A stretch of DNA of 64,000 bases from Methanoculleus methanifontis (GTDB lineage Archaea; Halobacteriota; Methanomicrobia; Methanomicrobiales; Methanoculleaceae), in assembly GCF_030464365.1 (NCBI RefSeq), contig NZ_VCYI01000007.1, positions 62,001 through 126,000 of the forward strand, read 5' to 3'. Of this stretch, positions 33,243-40,783 are shown piece after piece (positions within the stretch are counted from its first letter, which is position 1; every line of letters begins with the position of its first letter). Made by a program: the position numbers and the translations under genes. The notes beneath the pieces were generated by a model, which was given only the letters and a program-made list of their open reading frames with translations, made no database searches and was not told the DNA's origin.

Positions 33243-34277
33243 ATGACGACGGTCGCCATACTGACGGGAGGAGGAGACTGCCCGGGCCTGAACGCGGTGA
33301 TCCGGGCGGTCGTACGGACAGGGGCGAAGCACGGGTTCGACGCGGTCGGGATCCGGGACGGATGGCACGGGCTGGTCGCCGGGAACGTCGAGCCCCTCAC
33401 CGATTACTCGGTGACCGGGATCCTCCCGAAGGGCGGAACGATCCTCGGGACGTCGCGGACGAACCCCTTCAAGAACGAGGCCGACGTCCAGCGGTTGCGC
33501 GACAACATCAGGAAGTTCGGGATCGACGCGATCGTCGCGATCGGCGGCGAGGATACCCTCGGCGTCGCGAACAAACTCTCGAAGATGGGCATCCCGGTCG
33601 TGGGTGTCCCGAAAACCATCGATAACGACGTCGGCGCGACTGACTACACCTTCGGATTCGATACCGCCGTCGCCATCGTCACCGAGGCGATTGACCGCCT
33701 CCACACGACGGCGGAGTCGCACCACCGGGTCATGGTCGTGGAGGTGATGGGGCGCCACGCCGGGTGGATCGCGACCGTGGCCGGGATCGCGGGCGGGGCC
33801 GATGAGATTCTCATCCCGGAGATCCCGTTCGATCTCGACGTGGTCACCCACCACCTCCGGCTGCGCTACGAGCGGGGAAAGAAGTTCAGCATCGTCGTGG
33901 TCGCTGAAGGCGCCCAGCCGAAGGGGATGGCGGAGGCGATCGCGCAGTCCGCCCGGACGGATGAGTTCGGCCACGTGACCCTCGGCGGTGTCGGGAACTA
34001 CCTGCGCGACGAACTCGAGAAGAGGCTCGACATGGAGGTGCGGGTGACGGTGCTCGGGCACATCCAGCGCGGCGGGTCGCCGACGGCGCACGACCGGGTG
34101 CTCGCGACCCGGTTCGGGGTGGCGGCGGCGGACCTCATCAAGGAGAAGGACTTTGGGAAGATGGTCGCGCTCCGGGGGAACGATATCGTCGCGGTCCCGA
34201 TCGAGGAGGCGGTGGCGAACCTCAAGACGGTGGATATGGACCTCTACAAGATCGCGAGCATCTTCTACGGAGGGTAA
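33243..34277 (+). CDS. 6-phosphofructokinase, PPi-type signature
   Basis: A 344-residue phosphofructokinase. The start at 33243 gives MTTVAILTGGGDCPGLNAVI directly; upstream in-frame sequence overlaps the aldolase and is not used. Substrate motifs are GTSRTNPF near 69-76, GGEDTLG at 101-107, PKTIDNDVG at 123-131 and VEVMGRHAGWIA near 165. Asp104 and Lys124 in these loops are the residues that characterise pyrophosphate-dependent enzymes, whereas ATP enzymes have Gly at both places. The phosphoryl donor is therefore more likely PPi, though archaeal enzymes of this group can be flexible. It is coupled to the aldolase four bases upstream. Confidence 0.9.
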   Translation: MTTVAILTGGGDCPGLNAVIRAVVRTGAKHGFDAVGIRDGWHGLVAGNVEPLTDYSVTGILPKGGTILGTSRTNPFKNEADVQRLRDNIRKFGIDAIVAIGGEDTLGVANKLSKMGIPVVGVPKTIDNDVGATDYTFGFDTAVAIVTEAIDRLHTTAESHHRVMVVEVMGRHAGWIATVAGIAGGADEILIPEIPFDLDVVTHHLRLRYERGKKFSIVVVAEGAQPKGMAEAIAQSARTDEFGHVTLGGVGNYLRDELEKRLDMEVRVTVLGHIQRGGSPTAHDRVLATRFGVAAADLIKEKDFGKMVALRGNDIVAVPIEEAVANLKTVDMDLYKIASIFYGG

Positions 34278-34295
34278 GCGGCACCCCTGACCTCC

Positions 34296-35389
34296 CTACC
34301 GGCGGTGCAGGTGCCGGTGGTGGATGTCGGGCTGGTGCGGGTGCTCGTGTGCGAGTTCGGCATGGGCGTGAACGTGGGAGTGTTCCCCGGCCGCTGAGAG
34401 CGGCGGGTCACCGGCCTCGTGGTCATGGTCGTGGTGGAGGTCGTCGTGGCGGTGGCGGTGCTCGTGGACGGTTGCCGGGTGCCGGTGAGGATGGGAGTGC
34501 TTCTCGGAGACCATCAGCCAGGCTCCGAGCGCCATGACGGGTAACGCGACGTAAAAAGCGCCCGCCGGGAGTTCGGCGAAGAGCAGGAGCGAGAAGAGGA
34601 CACCGAAGAACGGGGAGACGGCAAGGAGTGAACCCGCCCGGGCTGCGCCGATGCCCCGGAGGGCGAGGAGGAAGAGGATGCTCGTCAGTCCTCCGTAGCA
34701 GAGGAACCCGACGATCATGGCGGCAACAACAGCGGTCGGGGCCGGGAGGTGCTCCCCGGCGGCAACCGCGACGAGGAGCGTGGCGGTGCCGGCCCCGATC
34801 CCCTTTATGACGATGACGAGGAGAGGGTCCTTTGCCGAGAGCCGTTGCCCCAGGTTGTTGTCGACCGCCCAGAAGAGGCAGGTGAGCAGGATGCCGAGAG
34901 CCGGAAGGGAGAGGCCGAGTCCGGCGGCCGGGTTCCAGGTGAGGAGGAGGCACGATGCGGTGATGCACCCGAGCGCAACCCAGACGCGGTGGCTCACCCA
35001 CTCCCCAAAGATGGTCGCGGCAATCAGCGTCGTCGCAACGGCCTCGAAGTTCAGGAGGAGGGCCGCCGTCGCCGCAGGCGTTCCCGGGAGGCTGTATACC
35101 AGGGTGACCGGTGCGAGAATCCCTCCAAAGAGCGTCACGCCGATGAGCCAGGGGATCTCGCTCCTGCCGGGCGGCGCCTCGATGTGACTCCGACGGGTGC
35201 CCGTCGCTGTTCTGGTGAGGGAGAAGAGCAGTGCGCCGCAACCGCTCCCGAGCGAGACGAGTGCGGCGAGAACGAGCGGCCTGATATCGGCGAGGAGGAG
35301 TTTCGTGAACGGGGCGCTCCCGCCGATCAGAATCGCCGTCGCCAGCGCGCAGAGGACGGGTGTCCGGTACTGCGTCAGGGTGGATCCAT
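34296..35389 (-). CDS. EamA/DMT-family transporter with histidine-rich tail, start disturbed
   Basis: The recognisable protein is a ten-helix drug/metabolite transporter. The first ATG, GTG or TTG in frame is a GTG at 35136-35138, but this would remove two helices. The frame stays open upstream and encodes TPVLCALATAILIGG, SAPFTKLLLADIRPLVLAAL and further first-domain sequence back to a CTG at 35376. An ATG at 35387-35389 (MDPP) is out of frame by one base; an extra C in the CCC run at 35378-35380 would join it. A CTG start is the alternative. The C-terminal 70 residues hold about 20 histidines (HSHPHRHP, HRHRHDDLHHDHDH, HQPDIHHRHLH), suggesting metal binding. Confidence 0.75.
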
Positions 35390-35483
35390 TCTCTACGGCG
35401 GCGGGTTTACGCGGGTACAGGAGAGTTGCCTCCGGGATGATTGAATGTCGTGAAAAAGGAGGGACGAATCGTCCCCGGTTACT

Positions 35484-36284
35484 TCAGGTTGTGCTCTCAG
35501 TGAGGTTGTGCTTCTCTTTGAGTTCTTCCCAGTAGGGATCGGCCTGGAGTTCCGCGATCGCCTCGTTCATGAACTCGAGGAGCGCGGTGTCGTCCTTTCT
35601 GATGGCGACGCCGAACTCCTCCATGGTCTCGACGGAGCCGATGGTCTTGACCGGCTTGCCCTTGATGATGTCCTGGATGGAGACGTCGTCGTACATGACT
35701 GCGTCGACCCTGCCTGCCTCAAGATCGTTGACGGCAAGCTGCGTGTTGGCGTAGGTCTTCAGGTTCTCAGCGGGCATCGTCCCGTTCTCGATCAGGTTAT
35801 CCTCGATCCAGGTTGCGGCGGTGCATCCCTGCTGCGCCCCGATGATCACCTCCCCGGCAAGGACGTCCTCAAGCGTCACGTCCGCATCCTCGCGCGTCAC
35901 GACGTCCTGGTTGACGGTCCAGTAGGGGTTGCTGAAGTTGACCGCTTCCTGCCGCGGCGGGGTGATCGACATCCCTGCGTAGACCATGTCGATCTTCCCT
36001 GCCTGGAGCGCGGGGATGATGCCGCTCCATTCCACCGGCAGGAACGTCACTTCGATGCCCTTCTGCTCGGCGATCCACTTCATGGAATCGACATCGAATC
36101 CCTGGGCGTTGCCGTCCTTATCGACGTAACTGTAGGGAGGATACGCATCGTCGATGCCGACGATGTAGGAGTCTTTCAACCCCGCCTCTCCGGTCTGTTC
36201 GGTCGTTCCGGTGCACCCTGCACCTGCGACTGCGAGCACTGCGACGATACATGCAAGCAGTGTGAGAATGCCATGCGTTTTCAT
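35484..36284 (-). CDS. Polar amino-acid ABC transporter substrate-binding lipoprotein
   Basis: A 266-residue family 3 solute-binding protein. A lipoprotein signal with lipobox AGAGC anchors it to the membrane exterior. The mature protein has YIVGIDDAYPPYSYVDKDGN near residues 40-59 and GFDVDSMKWIAEQKG, then MVYAGMSITPPRQEAVNFS near 100, the ligand-lobe motifs of amino-acid binders. It most likely serves the permease-ATPase-permease operon at 29936-32067, but three unrelated genes separate them. No purine-rich ribosome-binding site is seen; a TTAATTTTAC stretch upstream may be its promoter. Confidence 0.92.
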   Translation of the reverse strand: MKTHGILTLLACIVAVLAVAGAGCTGTTEQTGEAGLKDSYIVGIDDAYPPYSYVDKDGNAQGFDVDSMKWIAEQKGIEVTFLPVEWSGIIPALQAGKIDMVYAGMSITPPRQEAVNFSNPYWTVNQDVVTREDADVTLEDVLAGEVIIGAQQGCTAATWIEDNLIENGTMPAENLKTYANTQLAVNDLEAGRVDAVMYDDVSIQDIIKGKPVKTIGSVETMEEFGVAIRKDDTALLEFMNEAIAELQADPYWEELKEKHNLTESTT

Positions 36285-36587
36285 AAGGAAGAATTTAGTT
36301 AGATGAGTAAAATTAACCTTTTGATTTGGCCCTGCCGAAGAGCCTGTTTAGCCGAGAGTCTGTCCAGGAAACTTGCTTGATGGGGATATCCTGTTTATTC
36401 TGCCGCAGGTTGTTTCCGGATTACGCCGGGTGTGTCCTCATCACACATGGTCTACTGGGAATTGCCGCAAGAGTCACGCCGGCTTGTTCGTTCAGAACAT
36501 CTCGCACATCGCTGCTGCGGTGACGATAGGTGTTTATAGTACCGTACCCTGCCCACGGTCGACTCCCTGTGAGGAGCCGGAGATCAG
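36285..36587. other. Gene-free divergent promoter region
   Basis: About 300 bases between the binding-protein gene and the DUF2795 gene. No frame is convincing and no repeat module is present. It should hold both promoters: an AT-rich stretch near 36295-36330 for the minus strand and GGTGTTTATAGTACC near 36530 for the plus strand. Confidence 0.5.
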
Positions 36588-36599
36588 GTGGTGAGGAGC

Positions 36600-36848
36600 A
36601 TGAGAAAAGAGTCCGCCACGAGCGGGATGTCAAAAGTTGCCGGGCCCCTGCAGGAGATCGATCCGCGGGAGATCGAGATGATCATGTCCCGGATCAACTT
36701 CCCTGCATCAAAGAGGGATCTTATTACCCGGGCGCAGGATAGCGGAGCGTCGCAGGCTGTCCTCGAAACGGTGAACCTATTTCAGGAACGTCAGTATAAC
36801 AGCATGGACGAGATCCGATCCGAACTTAAGAGGATCCGGCAGAGATAA
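36600..36848 (+). CDS. DUF2795-type small protein
   Basis: An 82-residue cytoplasmic protein. The segment INFPASKRDLITRAQDSGAS and AVLETVNLFQERQYNSMDEI matches DUF2795, a small helical domain of unknown function in which a Pro-x-x-K-x-x-Leu motif and a spaced Leu-x-x-Leu helix recur. The N-terminal 20 residues are charged and probably disordered. Start is ambiguous: GTG codons at 36588 and 36591, ATG at 36600 and ATG at 36627 are all in frame, with GAGG between the first two. A T8 terminator follows three bases after the stop. Confidence 0.8.
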   Translation: MRKESATSGMSKVAGPLQEIDPREIEMIMSRINFPASKRDLITRAQDSGASQAVLETVNLFQERQYNSMDEIRSELKRIRQR

Positions 36849-36850
36849 CC

Positions 36851-36858
36851 TTTTTTTT
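36851..36858 (+). terminator. T-run after the DUF2795 gene
   Basis: T8 begins three bases after the stop codon. It is a likely archaeal U-tract terminator without a hairpin. Confidence 0.6.
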
Positions 36859-37019
36859 CAGCGGCCCATGTCGAAGGGGGGGTCTGCCGCCGAGTGTGCA
36901 CGAAACCCCCAGAATCCGGCTTAGAACACCTCTTAAACTGTTGGTGGGCCGGTTCTGCCACCAGGCACCCTGGGCCGTGACCGCCAACCTATATCAAATC
37001 CCCGGGCGTATGCCGTGGC

Positions 37020-37694
37020 ATGCTCATCATCGGACACCGCGGGGCGAGGGGTCTCGGGCCGGAGAACACCCTGCTGGCTCTGCGAAAGGGTATGGCGTGC
37101 GCCGATCTCGTCGAGGTCGACCTGCGTCTCACGCGGGACGGCATCCCGGTCGCGATCCACGATGCAACCGTTGACCGGACGACGAACGGAACCGGGCCGG
37201 TCAAGGGGCATACCGTCGAAGACCTGGCCGGACTGGACGCCGGCGAGGGCGAGAGAATTCCGACGCTAGGGGAGGTTCTCGACCTCGTCCGCAACGTTAC
37301 GGGGCTTGTCGTGGAGATCAAGGAGCCCGGGACGGAAGCGATCATCGTCTCGGCGCTCATGGATCGAATGCCGGAACGACTCTTTTTGGTCTCGTTTCAC
37401 TCCGAGAGTGTTGCCACGGCAAAGAGGCTCCTCCCCGGGGCGCAGGCGGGCTTCATCTACTCGGAGGAGACCGGCGATCCCGTCGGGCTCGCCCGCTCGG
37501 TGCAGGCCGATCTCATTCTCCCGAGGTGGGATCGGGTCTCGCACGAACTGGTGGAGGAGGCGCACGCAGCCGGGCTGCTTGTCGTCCCCTGGCTCTTAAA
37601 CACCGAGGACGATATCCGTGAAGCGCTCCGGCTCGGCATCGACGGGTTTTCAAGCGACGATCCCTGCGTTTCCCGGCAATACTTGAGAGATTGA
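37020..37694 (+). CDS. Glycerophosphodiester phosphodiesterase family protein
   Basis: A 224-residue TIM-barrel phosphodiesterase of the GDPD family. The catalytic motif IIGHRGARGLGPENTLLA is at residues 3-20, with Glu and Asp ligands in VEVDLRLTRDGIPVAIHDAT near 34-53, including the HD pair. VVEIKEPG near 97 holds the next acidic metal ligand. All expected active-site residues are present. It may degrade glycerophosphodiesters, possibly including archaeal lipid head-group products. It is convergent with the alpha/beta hydrolase gene. Confidence 0.92.
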   Translation: MLIIGHRGARGLGPENTLLALRKGMACADLVEVDLRLTRDGIPVAIHDATVDRTTNGTGPVKGHTVEDLAGLDAGEGERIPTLGEVLDLVRNVTGLVVEIKEPGTEAIIVSALMDRMPERLFLVSFHSESVATAKRLLPGAQAGFIYSEETGDPVGLARSVQADLILPRWDRVSHELVEEAHAAGLLVVPWLLNTEDDIREALRLGIDGFSSDDPCVSRQYLRD

Positions 37695-37709
37695 CCGGGG
37701 AACGCCCGG

Positions 37710-38417
37710 TCAGACAAGCGTCCCCGGGAGGTGCTTGAGGAGCCACGCCTTCACCTCGACGTAGAGGCTCTCGGCTGTCTCGTCGAGGGTGTGCCCCGCT
37801 CCTTCGTAGATGACCAGCCGTCGGGGTTCGCCGGCACGCCGGTAGACCTCCTCCGAGGCGGTATGGGAGAGAACCGGATCCGCGTCCCCGTGCACCAGGA
37901 GGATCGCCGCACGGCCACCGAGGGCGGCGACCGGTTCGGTTCCGGTGGCCTGGGTGGCGATGGTGACGACGGTCCTGACCGCCGGGACGTTCGCCGCCGC
38001 CTGGATCGTCACCGCTCCCCCGAGTGAGTGCCCGACCACCCCGGCGGCCGCGACGCCCTGGCTCTCGAGATAGCGCAGCCCAAGAACCGTGTCGAAGACT
38101 GATTCCACGAGGTCGGCCGGGTGCCGGTACTGCACCCGGAGAGCGCTGATTCGGTGGTTCGGGAGATCCTGTGCCAGCCGCGGGTAGAGTCCCCGTGCCG
38201 GGGTATCGAACCCGCCGCCGGTTCCGCCTACCATGACGACGCCGGTCCGGGCTCCCTGCGCTTCGTAGTAGCGGCAGACGGTCGTCCCCCGGTCGGTCGT
38301 GATCTCCACGATGTCGTAGACCTCACTGGCCTGCGGCGTTCGCCTGACATCCGTTGGGCGCACGTCGACTCTCGCACCCTCTACTTCGATTGCAGCCGTT
38401 CCGAGCATGGAGGGCAA
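37710..38417 (-). CDS. Alpha/beta hydrolase (dienelactone-hydrolase-like)
   Basis: A 235-residue serine hydrolase. The nucleophile elbow is VVGHSLGGAVTIQA near residues 125-138, the acid is in LLVHGDADPVLSHT near 178, and the histidine is in EGAGHTLDETAESLYVE near 205. The oxyanion region GGTGGGFDTPARGLYP near 63-78 is unusually glycine-rich. No signal peptide is seen, so it should be cytoplasmic. The substrate is unknown. It is convergent with the GDPD gene with 15 bases between. Confidence 0.85.
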   Translation of the reverse strand: MPSMLGTAAIEVEGARVDVRPTDVRRTPQASEVYDIVEITTDRGTTVCRYYEAQGARTGVVMVGGTGGGFDTPARGLYPRLAQDLPNHRISALRVQYRHPADLVESVFDTVLGLRYLESQGVAAAGVVGHSLGGAVTIQAAANVPAVRTVVTIATQATGTEPVAALGGRAAILLVHGDADPVLSHTASEEVYRRAGEPRRLVIYEGAGHTLDETAESLYVEVKAWLLKHLPGTLV

Positions 38418-38559
38418 TAGAGATCGGCCCTATTTGTCTTTTACGGCAGGGAGGTCTCCGCGCGCCCGGGTAGCAAGCAATCCGGCGTAGTCGGAACAAC
38501 GTTGCTTCGTAGACCCGTGCGGAAAGTACATTACTATTAATTACAAAATATAATACACG

Positions 38560-39615
38560 ATGGATAAAATTGGGCACAGACTCTTCCAGCATACCGGAGA
38601 TTCTTCTCAGAAATCCGTTCAAGAAAGGTACGCTACAACCCCCGATTCCGGGGATTCGGATGCCGATCTCCTCGATGCCTACTCTCGCGCCGTCGTCCGG
38701 GTCGTCGAGTCCGTGGGCCCCGCGGTCGTGAGCGTGGTCGTGGGGAAGAACTCCCCCGGGTGGCGCGGCGAGCAGGTGGGAGCGGGCTCGGGCGTGGCTG
38801 TGTCGCCGGAAGGCTACATCCTGACCAACAATCACGTGGTGCAGGGGGCAGGGAGGATCGAGATCCGGACGGCGGATGGAACCTCTCATCCCGCACGCCT
38901 GATCGGCGCCGACCCGGCGACCGACCTCGCCGTGCTCCGCGCCGGTACCAGGGATCTCCCTTACGCATCGTTCGGCGACTCCGGGAAGGTCGCGGTCGGC
39001 CAGCTTGCGATAGCCATCGGCAACCCGCTCGGCTTCGACTCGACCGTCTCGACAGGAGTCCTGAGTGCTCTTGGGAGGGCGTTCCGGAGCCGGGACGGCC
39101 GCCTGATCGAGAACATCATCCAGCACACCGCTCCCTTGAACCCCGGCAACTCCGGCGGCCCGCTGGTGGACTCCCGCGGCCGGGTCATCGGGATCAACAC
39201 GGCCATCATCCCGATGGCGCAGGGCATCTGTTTCTCGATCCCTTCGAACACCGCCTCGTGGGTTCTCCCGCAGCTGGTCGCCGACGGGAGGGTGCGGCGC
39301 GGCTACCTCGGTATCGCCGGCCAGTCGCAGCCGCTCCCGCAGCACCTTGCTCTGCCGCTCGGCCTCGCCGCGAACCAGGCGGTCGAGGTCGTCTCGGTGA
39401 ACAGGGCCAGCCCCGCCGGGAGGGCCGGGCTCAGGCCGGGGGACCTGATCGTGGCGATCAACGATACCTGCGTGACCTGCATCGACGACCTGCACCGGTT
39501 CCTTACCGTCTGGCCTATCGCGGAACCGGCAACCCTGACGATTGTCCGGAACGAGCGGCGGATTACGCTCCCGATCGTCCCGGCGGAAGCGGTCGCGTGC
39601 ACCGCCGCCGGCTAA
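38560..39615 (+). CDS. HtrA/DegP-type serine protease with one PDZ domain
   Basis: A 351-residue trypsin-fold protease. The catalytic triad is His92 (TNNHVVQG), Asp122 (ATDLAVLR) and Ser198 (NPGNSGGPL). The C-terminal PDZ domain covers residues about 250-340 (GYLGIAGQSQ, ASPAGRAGLRPGDLIVAIND). Bacterial relatives carry a signal peptide or membrane anchor; here the first 40 residues are hydrophilic (MDKIGHRLFQHTGDS), so the enzyme appears cytoplasmic. A TATA-like AAAATATAATAC lies about 15 bases before the ATG. Likely role is protein quality control. Confidence 0.9.
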   Translation: MDKIGHRLFQHTGDSSQKSVQERYATTPDSGDSDADLLDAYSRAVVRVVESVGPAVVSVVVGKNSPGWRGEQVGAGSGVAVSPEGYILTNNHVVQGAGRIEIRTADGTSHPARLIGADPATDLAVLRAGTRDLPYASFGDSGKVAVGQLAIAIGNPLGFDSTVSTGVLSALGRAFRSRDGRLIENIIQHTAPLNPGNSGGPLVDSRGRVIGINTAIIPMAQGICFSIPSNTASWVLPQLVADGRVRRGYLGIAGQSQPLPQHLALPLGLAANQAVEVVSVNRASPAGRAGLRPGDLIVAINDTCVTCIDDLHRFLTVWPIAEPATLTIVRNERRITLPIVPAEAVACTAAG

Positions 39616-39639
39616 ACAGAGGCGGAACTCACAACCGAA

Positions 39640-39905
39640 CTGGTCTTCGCGGCTTCGCGTTCTTCGCGTGAGGACCTGTCCTTCTCTTTGTACGTTATCT
39701 CACGCGAAGCCGCGAAGGACGCGAAGAGCGACATTCCGGGGCGCGAGCCCCCCTTCCCCAGGGCGATATCCCCTTGAAATCCGCGTCTGGAACGCAATTC
39801 AAAGTCTCGCATGAGCACTATAGGCGAGAATCGCAACGATTCATGAGTTTGACTGGTGCGAGCATCGTGGGCGGCAGGAGTTTGAGAAGCCGTTAGGCTT
39901 CGAGG
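39640..39905. repeat. Modular hairpin intergenic element, copy D
   Basis: It lies between convergent htrA-like and nitroreductase genes. CTTCGCGTGAG (39662-39672) pairs with CTCACGCGAAG (39699-39709), flanked by more GCGGCTTCGCG-type sequence. The shared core GGCGATATCCCCTTGAAATC is at about 39762-39781 and continues CGCGTC. The linker CAGGAGTTTGAG (39875-39886) overlaps hairpin GAAGCC-GTTA-GGCTTC (39886-39901). GAATCG/CGATTC forms another small stem near 39828-39843. No coding frame is credible. Confidence 0.7.
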
Positions 39906-39954
39906 TGCGAAGTCCGCGATAACTGCTTCCCTTCGCGGTCACTACCGGTCCCGG

Positions 39955-40542
39955 TCAGGAAACCCACGTTATCCGGGGCTCCCGGCGCACCGCTTTCGGT
40001 GACAGGGGACCGGGATACCCGAAGATCAGCGGCGCCACGATCTGGTGGTCGTCCGGAACCTTCAGCGCTGCAAGGAGGTCGGGGTTCTGCTGGACGAGAG
40101 CCGCCGAACCAATCCAGCAACTGCCGATCCCGAGCGCCCAGGCGGCAAGCATCATGTTCTCCGCGCAGAGCGTGCAGTCGAGGATGCTCGAGACAGCTTC
40201 CCGTGCGCCGAGGATCAGGACCAGCACCGGGGCGTTGTAGAAGATGTTGAACCCGGGATTCTTGAGCGCCGCGAGAAACTCCTCCGTCCCCGATCGAGCC
40301 TCCTCTCCGATCTTCTCCACGAGGATCGGCTTACAGTAGTCGGATACCCGCTGCATCAGGTCCCGATCCTTCACGATCACGAACTGCCAGGGCTGAAGCC
40401 CGAGGGCGGTCGGGGCCTGGATGCCCGCAGCGATGATCGCTCTCAGGGCCTCGTCCGGGACATCCCGGTTGGTGTAGTTCCTGATACTCCGGCGTTCCCG
40501 GATCACGGAGAAGATCTCGATGGACTCGGTATCCGTCATCAT
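39955..40542 (-). CDS. Nitroreductase-family flavoprotein
   Basis: A 195-residue FMN-dependent NAD(P)H oxidoreductase. The FMN-phosphate-binding start is VIRERRSIRNYTNRDVP near residues 13-29, followed by APTALGLQPWQFVIVKD near 43-59, and the C-terminal FMN contact region is LAAWALGIGSCWIGS near 132-146. The protein should be a cytoplasmic homodimer. Family members reduce nitro compounds, quinones or flavins; the natural substrate here is unknown. It is convergent with htrA across repeat element D. Confidence 0.88.
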   Translation of the reverse strand: MMTDTESIEIFSVIRERRSIRNYTNRDVPDEALRAIIAAGIQAPTALGLQPWQFVIVKDRDLMQRVSDYCKPILVEKIGEEARSGTEEFLAALKNPGFNIFYNAPVLVLILGAREAVSSILDCTLCAENMMLAAWALGIGSCWIGSAALVQQNPDLLAALKVPDDHQIVAPLIFGYPGPLSPKAVRREPRITWVS

Positions 40543-40783
40543 GGACTCCGGCTATGGCCCGCCGGGGGTATTTATACCTTGGCGAGGCGGCCCTCATGGA
40601 TCTCCCCGCCTGCGGGCTTCTCTCTCAGAACCTCATGCCTGCTTTCCTAAATCCCAGGAGGTGCCGCTAAATCGCCTGTGGGGCTGAGAAAAACCCGATT
40701 TTCACCAGGTGGTCGGATGGTAATCTTTTTAATGTTCCCGGGGCACAACCACTACAGCGACTGTATTTCGGCGTCGGTGGGTA

